Source of the DNA: Rhodanobacteraceae bacterium
GTDB lineage: Bacteria > Pseudomonadota > Gammaproteobacteria > Xanthomonadales > Rhodanobacteraceae
NCBI GenBank assembly: GCA_030167125.1
Contig: CP126531.1
Coordinates: forward strand, 3,202,578 to 3,266,577
DNA length: 64,000 bases
Direction of reading: 5' to 3'
Part shown: positions 8,142-16,454 of the stretch, in pieces
Layout of the letters: each line of letters begins with the position of its first letter
Numbering within the stretch: the stretch's first letter is position 1
The notes under the pieces: model-generated
The model's input: only the letters and a program-made list of their open reading frames with translations
The model's database searches: none
What the model was told of the DNA's origin: nothing
Made by a program: the position numbers and the translations under genes

Positions 8142-9584
8142 ATGCAGAGCAAGCTCACCTCGAGTGTCATTGATGCCAGGCTCGCCGAAGCGCGCACCTT
8201 GTTCGAAGATAACCGGGTGGGAGAAGCCGAGGGGTTGTTGCGCGACCTTGCCATCCATGCCCCAGCCCGCGAGGACGTGGCGTTGCTGCTGGCCGAGGTG
8301 CTGCGCAGCCAATGCCGTTTGAGCGCTGCGGTAGAGGCCGTGGCAAGGCTGGCGGAAGCCGCGCTGTTCGAGGCGAACATCGCCTTGCGTGCGGCGGCAT
8401 TTGCCCGCGAGTGTGACCGGCACGCGGTCGCCGCAAGGATCTGCGATGCGGCATTGGCCCGTGGCGCGACCATGCCAGGGCTGTTGTTGCTGGCGGGGCA
8501 CGTGGCGCGCGAGTCGGGCGATTTTGCCGCCGCGCGCCGACATTATCTGAAGGCGCTCGATGCGGGTATCGATCCGGACAGCGAGAACGTGCTGGGCGCG
8601 CTGGTGAACACCAGGCGCTACACCGATCCCGCCGACTCCGACCGCGCGCGCTGCGAGGCGCAATTCCGCAACGGAACCGTTTCGCCGCAGGCGCGGGCTT
8701 CCGCGGGCTGCGCGCTCGCGAAAATCCTCGACGACCTCGGCGATGCCGCGGGCGCCGCGGCCGTCCTGCGCGAAGCCAACGGCATGATGCATGCGTTGCA
8801 CCCTTGGCGAGCGGACGACTGGCGGCGTTTCATCGCGGTGCGGCAGGACGAGCGCGTGGCAGGCGTCTCGGGGTTCGCGGACCCGCGCTTCGCGCCCGTG
8901 TTCATCGTCGGGGTGCCGCGCAGCGGCACCACGCTCACGGCGACACTGCTGGCGCGCGCGACGGGCGCGCGCGACCGCGGCGAGCTTCGTGCCTTGCGGT
9001 TCATCGCCGAACGCTTGCGCGATGGCGCCCATCTCGGCAATGCCGCCGTGGTGGCGGAGGCCGCCGGGGTGTACCGCATGATGGCGCGGCAGGACGATGC
9101 GCCGGCACGCCTGTACCTCGATCAGGACCCGCTGAACTTTCGTTGGCTCGATATCGCCGCTGCGATGTTTCCGCAGGCAAAGGTGATCCATCTGCGGCGT
9201 GATCCGCGCGACACCGCGCTGTCGCTGTGGAGCCAGGATTTCGCGCACCCCGACATGGCCTTCGCGTACGACTTTGCGGACATGGCTGCTTTCATGGAGG
9301 GCCACGATGCGTTGATGCGACACTGGCGCGAATCCCTGCGTGTCCCGATCCACGAACTTGACTACGAGCGGCTGGTGACCGACACCGAGGTGGCGCTTGC
9401 GGATCTTCGCGCCTTCGTCGGCGCGCCTGCATGCGAGCCGGAGGAACCTTCGAAAGACAGCACGCCCGTGCAGTCGGCCAGCGTCTGGCAGGCTCGCCAA
9501 CCTGTGTACAGGACGTCGATCGGACGCTGGCGCCGCTACGCGCCGCACGTGCCGGAGCTGCTGCAGTTCTTCGGATCGAAGTGA
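8142..9584 (+). CDS. TPR-repeat sulfotransferase (type B, copy 2)
   Basis: About 480 residues from the ATG at 8142; an in-frame ATG at 8097 would add 15 residues, and neither has a clear Shine-Dalgarno, so the start is uncertain. TPR-like helices fill ~1-220. The sulfotransferase domain has PRSGTT at 259-264, 'DQDPLNFRWLD' (Asp-Gln where relatives have Asp-Lys), the 3'-phosphate segment 'LRRDPRDTALSLW', and 'WQARQPVYRTSIGRW' at the C-terminus. It is a paralogue of the minus-strand gene at 4894-6432. It stands alone, divergent from the minus-strand pair, and is closed by the bidirectional terminator at 9596. Substrate unknown. Confidence 0.86.
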   Translation: MQSKLTSSVIDARLAEARTLFEDNRVGEAEGLLRDLAIHAPAREDVALLLAEVLRSQCRLSAAVEAVARLAEAALFEANIALRAAAFARECDRHAVAARICDAALARGATMPGLLLLAGHVARESGDFAAARRHYLKALDAGIDPDSENVLGALVNTRRYTDPADSDRARCEAQFRNGTVSPQARASAGCALAKILDDLGDAAGAAAVLREANGMMHALHPWRADDWRRFIAVRQDERVAGVSGFADPRFAPVFIVGVPRSGTTLTATLLARATGARDRGELRALRFIAERLRDGAHLGNAAVVAEAAGVYRMMARQDDAPARLYLDQDPLNFRWLDIAAAMFPQAKVIHLRRDPRDTALSLWSQDFAHPDMAFAYDFADMAAFMEGHDALMRHWRESLRVPIHELDYERLVTDTEVALADLRAFVGAPACEPEEPSKDSTPVQSASVWQARQPVYRTSIGRWRRYAPHVPELLQFFGSK

Positions 9585-9595
9585 GCCGCCAAGAC

Positions 9596-9622
9596 AAAGG
9601 GCGCGGCAATGCCGCGCCCTTT
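9596..9622. terminator. Bidirectional terminator between sulfotransferase gene and ahcY
   Basis: A 12-bp perfect stem (AAAGGGCGCGGC at 9596-9607, loop AAT, complement at 9611-9622) has A- and T-rich ends on both sides. It lies between the convergent stops at 9584 (+) and 9648 (-) and can serve both. Confidence 0.8.
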
Positions 9623-9647
9623 GGTGAGTTGCCGGAATGCCGGGCGA

Positions 9648-11072
9648 TCAGTAGCGGTAATGATCGGCCTTGTACGGCCCTTCCACCGGCACGCCGAGGT
9701 AGTCGGCCTGTTCCTTAGTCATCTTCGTCAGCTTGACGCCGATCTGTTCCAGGTGCAGGCGCGCGACTTCCTCGTCGAGTTTCTTGGGCAGGCGATAGAC
9801 GGTCTTTTCGTACTTGTCCTTGTTCGTCCACAGGTCGATCTGCGCGAGCGTCTGGTTGGAGAACGAATTGGACATCACGAACGACGGATGGCCGTGCGCG
9901 CAGCCCAAGTTCACCAGGCGGCCTTCGGCCAGCAGGTAGATCGAGTTGCCTTCGGGGAAGGTGTAGAGATCGACTTGCGGCTTGATGTTGGTCTGCTTGG
10001 CGGCCTGCTGCAGGCGGTCGACCTGGATCTCGTTGTCGAAGTGGCCGATGTTGCAGACCAGCGCGTGGTTCTTCATGCGCTGCATGTGCTCCAGCGTGAT
10101 CACGTCGCGATTGCCGGTGGTGGTGACGTAGATGTCGGCCTGGCCCAGCGTGTCCTCGACCGTCGCGACCTGGAAGCCTTCCATCGCGGCCTGCAGCGCG
10201 CAGATCGGATCGATTTCGGTGACGATCACGCGTGCGCCGAAGCCTTTCAGCGAATGCGCGCAGCCTTTGCCGACGTCGCCGTAGCCGCACACCACCGCGA
10301 CCTTGCCCGCGACCATCAGGTCGGTGGCGCGTTTGATGCCGTCGGCCAGCGATTCGCGGCAGCCGTACAGGTTGTCGAACTTCGACTTGGTGACCGAATC
10401 ATTGACGTTGATCGCGGGCACCAGCAGCTTGCCGGCCTCGGCGAGCTGATAGAGGCGGTGCACGCCGGTGGTGGTTTCCTCGGAAACGCCGCGCCATTCG
10501 CTTGCAACTTTTTTCCAGAAACCCGGGCGTTCGCTGCGGGTTTTCTTCAAGAGATCCTTGATGACCTGTTCCTCGTGATTGGCGCCCTTCTCGTCCACCC
10601 ACTTGGAACCGTCTTCCATTTCCACGCCCTTGTGGATCAGCAGCGTCGCATCCCCGCCGTCGTCGACGATCAACTCGGGACCCGTCATGTCCGGGTGCGT
10701 CAACGCATCCAGCGTGCACTGCCAGTATTCCTCCAGCGTTTCGCCCTTCCACGCGAACACCGGCACGCCGCTGGCCGCAATCGCGGCAGCGCAATCGTCC
10801 TGGGTCGAGAAGATGTTGCACGAAGCCCAGCGCACCGAGGCACCTAGCGCCGCAAGCGTCTCGATCAACACCGCGGTTTCCTTGGTCATGTGCAGCGAGC
10901 CGGTCACGCGCACGCCTTTCAGCGGTTTCTGTGGCGCGTAGCGGGCGCGAATCTGCATCAGGCCCGGCATTTCCTGCTCGGCCATCGTGATGCGCTTGCG
11001 GCCAAGGTCGGCCTGGGAAATGTCGCGCACCTTGTAATCGTGGGAAGTGGTTTCTTTGGCTACTGCGTTCAT
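9648..11072 (-). CDS. ahcY: Adenosylhomocysteinase
   Basis: A 474-residue S-adenosylhomocysteine hydrolase. It splits SAH into adenosine and homocysteine, removing the product that inhibits methyltransferases. The NAD-binding loop '[16 protein letters not shown]', the segment '[18 protein letters not shown]' near residue 60 and the C-terminal 'PYKADHYRY' are diagnostic. The ATG at 11072 (MNAVAKETT) is preceded by GGAGTG at a good spacing. The frame stays open much further upstream, but that part is antisense to metK codons and is not protein. Its leader contains an SAH riboswitch (11089-11151), so it should be induced when SAH accumulates. metK lies upstream on the same strand. Confidence 0.97.
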   Translation of the reverse strand: MNAVAKETTSHDYKVRDISQADLGRKRITMAEQEMPGLMQIRARYAPQKPLKGVRVTGSLHMTKETAVLIETLAALGASVRWASCNIFSTQDDCAAAIAASGVPVFAWKGETLEEYWQCTLDALTHPDMTGPELIVDDGGDATLLIHKGVEMEDGSKWVDEKGANHEEQVIKDLLKKTRSERPGFWKKVASEWRGVSEETTTGVHRLYQLAEAGKLLVPAINVNDSVTKSKFDNLYGCRESLADGIKRATDLMVAGKVAVVCGYGDVGKGCAHSLKGFGARVIVTEIDPICALQAAMEGFQVATVEDTLGQADIYVTTTGNRDVITLEHMQRMKNHALVCNIGHFDNEIQVDRLQQAAKQTNIKPQVDLYTFPEGNSIYLLAEGRLVNLGCAHGHPSFVMSNSFSNQTLAQIDLWTNKDKYEKTVYRLPKKLDEEVARLHLEQIGVKLTKMTKEQADYLGVPVEGPYKADHYRY

Positions 11073-11088
11073 GGTGTCACTCCGATTC

Positions 11089-11151
11089 GCGGGCGCTGTT
11101 GGAAAGGGTGCCGAGCCTGACCGTGCTTCACGGTTGCAGCGCCCCTCGGCG
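11089..11151 (-). promoter_or_regulatory. SAH riboswitch in the ahcY leader
   Basis: Read on the minus strand, the leader holds GCCGAGGGGCGCTGCAACC, then a small CCGTG..CACGG hairpin, then CAGGCTCGGC, then AACAGCGCCC just before the ahcY Shine-Dalgarno. GCCGAG pairs with CTCGGC to form the main helix, and GGGCGCTG pairs with CAGCGCCC downstream to form the pseudoknot. This is the conserved core of the S-adenosylhomocysteine riboswitch known upstream of ahcY in proteobacteria. SAH binding is expected to turn ahcY on. Edges are approximate. Confidence 0.87.
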
Positions 11152-11155
11152 AGCA

Positions 11156-11287
11156 AAGCTTTCCCCCTTCGCTTGCGAGGGGCGGTTACCCCCTTCGGAA
11201 CGAAGGGGGTCGATGCGAAGCATCGGGGGGATGCCATGCAGCAAGAGCCATCCCCCTCAATCCCCCTTCGCAAGCGAAGGGGGAGGT
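11156..11287. repeat. Intergenic palindrome cluster (CCCCCTTCG..CGAAGGGGG family)
   Basis: Between metK and the ahcY riboswitch lie at least two hairpins, CCCCCTTCG-GAA-CGAAGGGGG at 11189-11209 and CCCCCTTCG-CAAG-CGAAGGGGG at 11262-11283, plus a half-site at 11163. The same family recurs at 16230-16430 and 60835-60957. It may also work as a transcription barrier between metK and ahcY. Confidence 0.75.
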
Positions 11288-11290
11288 ATA

Positions 11291-12526
11291 TCACTTGATC
11301 TTCGCGGCCTTGCGCAGCGCGTCGGCGCGGTCGGTCGCTTCCCACGAGAACGCGGTGGCGGTCTCGGACTTCTTCACCAGCTTGCCGCCTTCGCGCTCTT
11401 CCCACTTGTATGTCGTCTGGAACGGCTTGCGGCCGAAGTGGCCGTATGACGCGGTGGACTGGTAGATCGGGTGGATCAGGTCGAGCATTTTGATGATGCC
11501 GTACGGGCGCAGGTCGAAGTGCGCGCGGATCAGCTTCTCGATCTTGTCGTCGCTGATCTTGCCGGTGCCGAACGTCGTCACCGAAATCGAAGTCGGTTCG
11601 GCCACGCCGATCGCGTAGGAAATCTGCACCTCGCAACGATCGGCGATGCCGGCCGCGACGATGTTCTTGGCGACATAACGCGCGGCGTACGTCGCCGAGC
11701 GGTCGACCTTGGACGGGTCCTTGCCCGAGAACGCGCCGCCGCCATGGCGGGCCATGCCGCCGTAGGTGTCGACGATGATCTTGCGTCCGGTCAGGCCGCA
11801 ATCGCCCACCGGGCCGCCGATCACGAACTTGCCAGTCGGGTTGATGTGCACCTTGTTCTTCGGCAGCGCTTCGTACCACTTCTTCGGCAGCACGGGCTTC
11901 AAAATGTTTTCGCGCACGCCTTCCACGAGGTCGGCGTACTTCACCTCGGGATCGTGCTGCGTCGAGAGCACCACCGCGTCGAGCCCAGCGACCGTATGGT
12001 CGTCGTTGTAGTGCAGGGTGACCTGCGACTTCGCGTCCGGGCGCAGCCACTTCAACTTGCCGGCCTTGCGAACCTTGGCCTGCTGCTCCACCAGCCGATG
12101 CGAGTAGTAGATCGGCGCGGGCATGAATTCCGGCGCCTCGTTGCAGGCGTAGCCGAACATCAGGCCCTGGTCGCCGGCGCCCTGTTCCTCGGGCTTCTTG
12201 CGCGCCACGCCCTGGTTGATGTCGGGCGACTGCTTCCCGATCAGGTTCAGCACCCCGCAGGTTGCGCCATCGAAACCGACGGTGGACGAGTCGTAGCCGA
12301 TGCCCAGGATCACCTTGCGCGCCAGCGCCTCGATGTCCACCCACGCGTCGGTGGTGACTTCGCCCGACACGATCGCGACGCCCGTCTTGACCATCGTCTC
12401 GCAGGCCACGTGTGCGCGCTTGTCCTGGCCTAAGATCGCATCCAGCACGGCGTCGGAAATCTGGTCGGCGACCTTGTCCGGGTGGCCTTCGGAGACCGAT
12501 TCGGAGGTGAACAGGTAACGGCTCAT
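11291..12526 (-). CDS. metK: S-adenosylmethionine synthetase
   Basis: A 411-residue enzyme making SAM from methionine and ATP. The N-terminal '[21 protein letters not shown]' segment, the '[12 protein letters not shown]' loop and '[17 protein letters not shown]' are hallmark MAT motifs. The ATG at 12526 gives the normal start; a clear Shine-Dalgarno is not visible. It lies upstream of ahcY on the same strand, with a palindrome cluster and riboswitch between, so methyl-donor synthesis and SAH removal are neighbours but separately controlled. A second SAM consumer, speD, lies at 32 kb. Confidence 0.97.
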   Translation of the reverse strand: MSRYLFTSESVSEGHPDKVADQISDAVLDAILGQDKRAHVACETMVKTGVAIVSGEVTTDAWVDIEALARKVILGIGYDSSTVGFDGATCGVLNLIGKQSPDINQGVARKKPEEQGAGDQGLMFGYACNEAPEFMPAPIYYSHRLVEQQAKVRKAGKLKWLRPDAKSQVTLHYNDDHTVAGLDAVVLSTQHDPEVKYADLVEGVRENILKPVLPKKWYEALPKNKVHINPTGKFVIGGPVGDCGLTGRKIIVDTYGGMARHGGGAFSGKDPSKVDRSATYAARYVAKNIVAAGIADRCEVQISYAIGVAEPTSISVTTFGTGKISDDKIEKLIRAHFDLRPYGIIKMLDLIHPIYQSTASYGHFGRKPFQTTYKWEEREGGKLVKKSETATAFSWEATDRADALRKAAKIK

Positions 12527-12608
12527 CGTGGGTTATATCCTTTGATACGGATGGAAGGATGGAACGAATTGCGCATGATACAGGGTCGCGGGCAAGTTTG
12601 CGTGAACC

Positions 12609-12693
12609 GTAGCCCGGATGAAGGCGCGAAACGCCGCAATCCGGGAAGGGTACCGCGGATGCCCCGGATTCCGCTTCGCTTCATCCAGGCTAC
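12609..12693. repeat. MITE-like palindromic element (GTAGCCCGGATGAAG..CTTCATCCAGGCTAC)
   Basis: An ~85-bp sequence with 15-bp near-perfect terminal inverted repeats (12609-12623 and 12679-12693) and internal complementary arms (CGCAATCCGGG against CCCGGATTCCG). It resembles short dispersed elements common in gammaproteobacterial genomes. Its right end overlaps the stop codon of dusB (12690-12692). Confidence 0.75.
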
Positions 12694-13688
12694 GCGGCCG
12701 CGGCGAATTCGCCCGGCACGCCGGCCGCGAGCGCGTCGAAATAGTCGCGGGTCAGGCGCCGCTGTTCGTGGGCGCTCTCCGCGGCATTCGATACCGCACG
12801 GAAGGCGGCGTTTTCCGGACGGTCCTTCGCGTACCAGCCGAGGTGTTTGCGCGCGATCCGCACGCCCGCGGTTTCGCCGTAGAACGCGTACAGCGCGTCG
12901 AGGTGACCAAGCAGGATGTCGCGTACTTCGATGACGCCGGGTTCGGGCAGGCGTTCGCCGGTGTCAAGAAAGTGCGCGATTTCGCGGAAAACCCACGGCC
13001 TGCCCTGCGCGGCGCGGCCGATCATCAACGCGTCGGCGCGCGTGTAATCCAGCACTTCGCGCGCCTTGGCGGGCGAATCGATATCGCCGTTCGCGAAAAC
13101 CGGAATCGACACCGCGGCCTTCACTGCCGCGATGGTGTCGTACTCGGCGAAGCCTTCGTATTTCTGCGAACGCGTGCGGCCATGCACGGCCAATGCGGCA
13201 ATGCCGGTGTCCTGCGCGATACGCGCTATCACCAGCGCGTTGCGGTGATCCGGCGTCTGGCCGGTGCGGATTTTAAGCGTCACCGGCACCTCGACGGCTT
13301 CCACCACCGCGCGGCAAATCCGCGCCACCAGCGGTTCGTCGGCCAGCAGCGCGGAGCCCGCCCAGGCGTTGCAAACCTTCTTGGCCGGACAACCCATGTT
13401 GATGTCGATCAGTTGCGCGCCGTTGGCGACGTTGTAGCGTGCGGCTTCGGCCAGCATCGCCGGGTCGGAGCCGGCGATCTGCACCGAAACCGGGTCGGGC
13501 TCACCCGCATGGTCCGTCCGGTGCAGCGACTTGCGGGTTTGCCACAGGCGGGGGTGGGAGGCGGTCATTTCCGAAACGGCCAGTCCCGCGCCCAATCGCT
13601 TGCACAATTGGCGGAAGGGCTTGTCGGTGACGCCGGCCATGGGCGCGAGGGCCAAGGCCGGTTCGATCGGGATGGAACCGATGCGCAT
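12690..13688 (-). CDS. dusB: tRNA-dihydrouridine synthase B
   Basis: A 332-residue flavoenzyme reducing uridine to dihydrouridine in the tRNA D-loop. Seen: 'LAPMAGVTDKPFRQL' at ~14-28 (FMN site), 'INMGCPAKKVC' with the catalytic Cys, 'VTLKIRTGQ', 'AVHGRTRSQ' and 'IPVFANGDI'. The start 'MRIGSIPIEPALALAP' at 13688 matches DusB. The open frame continues upstream, but that part is antisense to the GGDEF gene. In many relatives fis follows dusB; here a MITE-like repeat follows and supplies the TAG stop. No fis is present in the window. Confidence 0.93.
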   Translation of the reverse strand: MRIGSIPIEPALALAPMAGVTDKPFRQLCKRLGAGLAVSEMTASHPRLWQTRKSLHRTDHAGEPDPVSVQIAGSDPAMLAEAARYNVANGAQLIDINMGCPAKKVCNAWAGSALLADEPLVARICRAVVEAVEVPVTLKIRTGQTPDHRNALVIARIAQDTGIAALAVHGRTRSQKYEGFAEYDTIAAVKAAVSIPVFANGDIDSPAKAREVLDYTRADALMIGRAAQGRPWVFREIAHFLDTGERLPEPGVIEVRDILLGHLDALYAFYGETAGVRIARKHLGWYAKDRPENAAFRAVSNAAESAHEQRRLTRDYFDALAAGVPGEFAAAA

Positions 13689-13775
13689 CCGGCCAAGTGT
13701 AGTGGCGCGCCGTACCGGTGGTTCTTGCAACACATGCGGTGCCGGATGGATGATGCGGGAAGTCGCGGAGAAGGC

Positions 13776-15602
13776 ATGCGCAGGGTCTTGCCAGGCTTGC
13801 TGTTGTGGGTTGCGGGGGGCGTCGCGATGGCGGCGACGCCACTGACCGCGCAGCAGATGCGCACACTGTCGACCAGCAATCCGCGCGACCTGATTTCCGG
13901 GGTCCGTGCTGCGCTGGATGCCGGCACCTACGTGAACGATCCGGCCGGCGAACGCGAAGCGCTGTGGTGGATGGGGCACGCCGGCGTCAACATCTCCGAC
14001 GCGGCCGCGGTGACCGAAGCCGTGGCGCGCCTGAAGAGCCTCGGCAGCGTCGGGCACGACACGCTGGCGGATTCCTACGCGGGTTTCCTTTCCGCCGACC
14101 AGCGCATCCTGCGCGGCGATGGCGGCGGCGTCAGCGATGCCCTGCAAGCCGCGGCCCTGCAACTGGACAGCAGCGATCCCGCGCGCCGCGCGCTGGCCAA
14201 GTTCCAGTTGTGCGACGCCTACAGCATGGCGGGCCAGTCCGAACATTCGCAGCCGCTTTGCCGCGAAGCCGATGCGGCCTTCGCGGCGCTGCACGACGAC
14301 TGGGACCAGGCGCAGGCGCTGAACGACGAAGGCAACAACGCCTATGCGCTGGGACGGTACGCGCAGGCTGGCCAGTTCTACGGGCAGGCGCGCGCGCTGT
14401 ACGAAAAGGTCGGCGATCACTCGCAGGCGCTGATGGTCGGCGACAACCTGGCGCAGGTGTACCTGAAGCAGGGCCAGCCGCAGCAGGCGATCAAACTGTC
14501 GCGGGCATCGCTTGCGGACGAGCGCGCCGCGGGCCGCGAATCCGATGCGCTGAATTCGCAATACGACATCGCGCGCGCGTTGCAGGCGATGGGCAAGCAC
14601 CGCGATGCGATGGACATGATCGCGGCGACGGTGGACGAAGCGCGCAAGGCGCACCTCGACGCGCAGCTTCCGGATTTGCTGCAGGAACAATCGCGCATGG
14701 CGGAAGCCGGCGGTGACCTCAAGCTCGCGCTGGCCGCCGAGCGCGAGGCGATGCAGATCGCCGCCCGGTACTGGAGGGTCAGCCTGGGCTCGCAACAGGC
14801 CGAGCTGGCGGTGCGCTACGCGGCGCGCGAAAAGGAAATCCGCATCCAGGAACTGGAGCGCAACAACCAAATCAAGAACCTCAAGTTGCAGGCTGCGCAA
14901 GCGGACGCCGAACGCAACGCGCTGCAGCTGCGCCGCCAGCGCGGCACGCTCATCGCGGTGCTGATCGCGGCGGTGAGCCTGGTGGGCGGCATCGTGTCGC
15001 TCCTGCTGTTGTTGCGCTCACAGCGCCGCCACGGCCACGAGTTGCGGCGGCAGGCGCAGGAAGACCCGCTGACCGGCGTGGAAAACCGGCGCGGTTTCTT
15101 CCGGCGCGCGCAAGCGCTGCTCGACGGGCGCCGCGCCGATGCCGCGGCGCTGCACGCGCTGCTGCTGTTCGACTTCGATTACTTCAAGCGCATCAACGAC
15201 CAGTACGGACATCCGTACGGCGACATCGTGCTGAATGTTTCGCTGCAGTGCCTGCAAGGCGTGGTGGGCCGCCGCGGCCGGCTCGCGCGTCTGGGCGGCG
15301 AGGAGTTCGTGGTGCTGTGTCCGAACCTCGGCGGCGCCGAGGCCCTGCGGCTCGCCGAAGACATGCGCGCGGCCATCGGCGCGCTGGACTTCCCGGATGC
15401 GCCCGATGGGCTGGACGTCACCATCAGCATCGGCATGGCGTTGTTCGACGGCACGCGTTGCCACGACGTCGGCAGTTGGTTGCGTGCCGCCGACGACGCG
15501 ATGTACGCCGCGAAGGCGCGCGGACGCGACCAAGTGGTTGTCGCGCACGAGGTCGAACAGATGCTGCAGCAGGTGGGGGCCGTGCCGCGCACCGCAAGCT
15601 GA
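13776..15602 (+). CDS. Membrane diguanylate cyclase with periplasmic TPR domain
   Basis: 608 residues from the ATG at 13776 (GGAG 7 bases upstream). A signal peptide at 1-20 ends 'GGVAMA'. TPR-like helices fill ~60-340 and a charged coiled coil ~350-385. A membrane segment lies at ~390-412, followed by a GGDEF domain with 'GGEEF' at 507-511. It should make c-di-GMP from GTP in the cytoplasm, controlled by the periplasmic helical sensor. GGEEF is a catalytically competent variant. No RxxD inhibitory site is seen just before it ('GRLARLGGEEF'), so product inhibition through that site is unlikely. It is divergent from dusB, about 90 bases between starts. Ligand or partner unknown. Confidence 0.9.
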   Translation: MRRVLPGLLLWVAGGVAMAATPLTAQQMRTLSTSNPRDLISGVRAALDAGTYVNDPAGEREALWWMGHAGVNISDAAAVTEAVARLKSLGSVGHDTLADSYAGFLSADQRILRGDGGGVSDALQAAALQLDSSDPARRALAKFQLCDAYSMAGQSEHSQPLCREADAAFAALHDDWDQAQALNDEGNNAYALGRYAQAGQFYGQARALYEKVGDHSQALMVGDNLAQVYLKQGQPQQAIKLSRASLADERAAGRESDALNSQYDIARALQAMGKHRDAMDMIAATVDEARKAHLDAQLPDLLQEQSRMAEAGGDLKLALAAEREAMQIAARYWRVSLGSQQAELAVRYAAREKEIRIQELERNNQIKNLKLQAAQADAERNALQLRRQRGTLIAVLIAAVSLVGGIVSLLLLLRSQRRHGHELRRQAQEDPLTGVENRRGFFRRAQALLDGRRADAAALHALLLFDFDYFKRINDQYGHPYGDIVLNVSLQCLQGVVGRRGRLARLGGEEFVVLCPNLGGAEALRLAEDMRAAIGALDFPDAPDGLDVTISIGMALFDGTRCHDVGSWLRAADDAMYAAKARGRDQVVVAHEVEQMLQQVGAVPRTAS

Positions 15603-15718
15603 GCGTCAGCCGTCCGAACCATTCGCCTTTGCGTAACGCTGTCTTGATCTTGGTCGGCTAGACTGGCCGGACGGCGGCGCGCCGCCATTTCCTTTCGAAG
15701 CACACAAGGAGTTCCCTC

Positions 15719-16219
15719 ATGTCCGGCACCAAGTTCAAGGGCAACCCCGTCCATCTGGACGGCCATTTCCCGAAAGTCGGCGACAAGGCACCGGCATTCA
15801 AGCTGGTCGCGGGCGACCTCTCCGAAAAATCGCTGGCCGATTTCGCCGGCAAGCGCAAGGTGTTGAACATTTTCCCGAGCGTGGACACCGGCGTGTGCGC
15901 GGCCTCGGTGCGGCACTTCAACAAGGATGCGGCGGGCCTGAGGAACGCCGTGGTGCTGTGCATCTCCGCCGACTTGCCGTTCGCGCAGGCGCGCTTCTGC
16001 GGCGCCGAAGGCATCGAGAACGTCACCATGCTGTCGATGATGCGCGGCCGCGAATTCCTGAAGAATTACGGCGTCGACATGACCGACGGGCCGCTGGCCG
16101 GCCTCGCCGCGCGCGCAGTGGTGGTGCTGGACGAACACGACAAGGTGATCCACGCGCAGATGGTTGACGACATCACCCACGAACCGGATTACGCGGCGGC
16201 GCTGAGGGCGCTGGGCTGA
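15719..16219 (+). CDS. tpx: Thiol peroxidase
   Basis: A 166-residue atypical 2-Cys peroxiredoxin reducing hydroperoxides with thioredoxin. The peroxidatic Cys is C60 in '[15 protein letters not shown]' and the resolving Cys is C94 in 'ARFCGAEG', matching the C61/C95 arrangement of E. coli Tpx. AAGGAG stands 7 bases before the ATG. It is transcribed alone. The intergenic stretch before it (15603-15718) contains TTGATC and TAGACT boxes that could be a promoter. Downstream it converges on gap across a palindrome cluster. Confidence 0.96.
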   Translation: MSGTKFKGNPVHLDGHFPKVGDKAPAFKLVAGDLSEKSLADFAGKRKVLNIFPSVDTGVCAASVRHFNKDAAGLRNAVVLCISADLPFAQARFCGAEGIENVTMLSMMRGREFLKNYGVDMTDGPLAGLAARAVVVLDEHDKVIHAQMVDDITHEPDYAAALRALG

Positions 16220-16229
16220 CGGCAATCAT

Positions 16230-16430
16230 CATCCCCCTTCCAACGGAAGGGCGGAACGAAGTGAACGCGCGCAGCGCGATGAGGGGGACAGTTTTGCTTT
16301 TCCTCCCCCTTCGCTTTGCGAAGGGGGAATGAGGGGGATGGCTTTTGTCGCGGTGGCGACGTCTCCGGTGTACATCCCCCCGAAGCCGCCTTGCGGCGGC
16401 TTCGACCCCCTTCCTTCGGAAGGGGGTGAA
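16230..16430. repeat. Palindrome cluster between tpx and gap
   Basis: Three or more hairpins: a 16233 copy (CCCCCTTCC..GGAAGGG), CCCCCTTCG-CTTT-GCGAAGGGGG near 16307-16328, CGAAGCCGCC-TTGC-GGCGGCTTCG near 16381, and CCCCCTTCC-TTC-GGAAGGGGG near 16408. Same family as 11156-11287 and 60835-60957. It probably also terminates both convergent genes. Confidence 0.72.
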
Positions 16431-16454
16431 TCGCTTTCGGAAAAACCGTTCCGA

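Noticed and set aside
4894..9584. Sulfotransferase cluster as a phage-defence island
   Set aside because: No nuclease, integrase, toxin or NTPase is present among these genes; the PAPS loop and TPR layout point to metabolite or protein modification.
9648..12344. One 898-codon minus-strand frame covering ahcY and most of metK
   Set aside because: Only the part after the ATG at 11072 is AhcY; the upstream portion is out-of-frame metK sequence of Arg/Gly/Ala-rich composition, with a riboswitch and repeats in between.
12618..13775. N-terminal extension of the GGDEF protein to 994 residues
   Set aside because: It is antisense to dusB and precedes a clear signal peptide and ribosome site at 13776.
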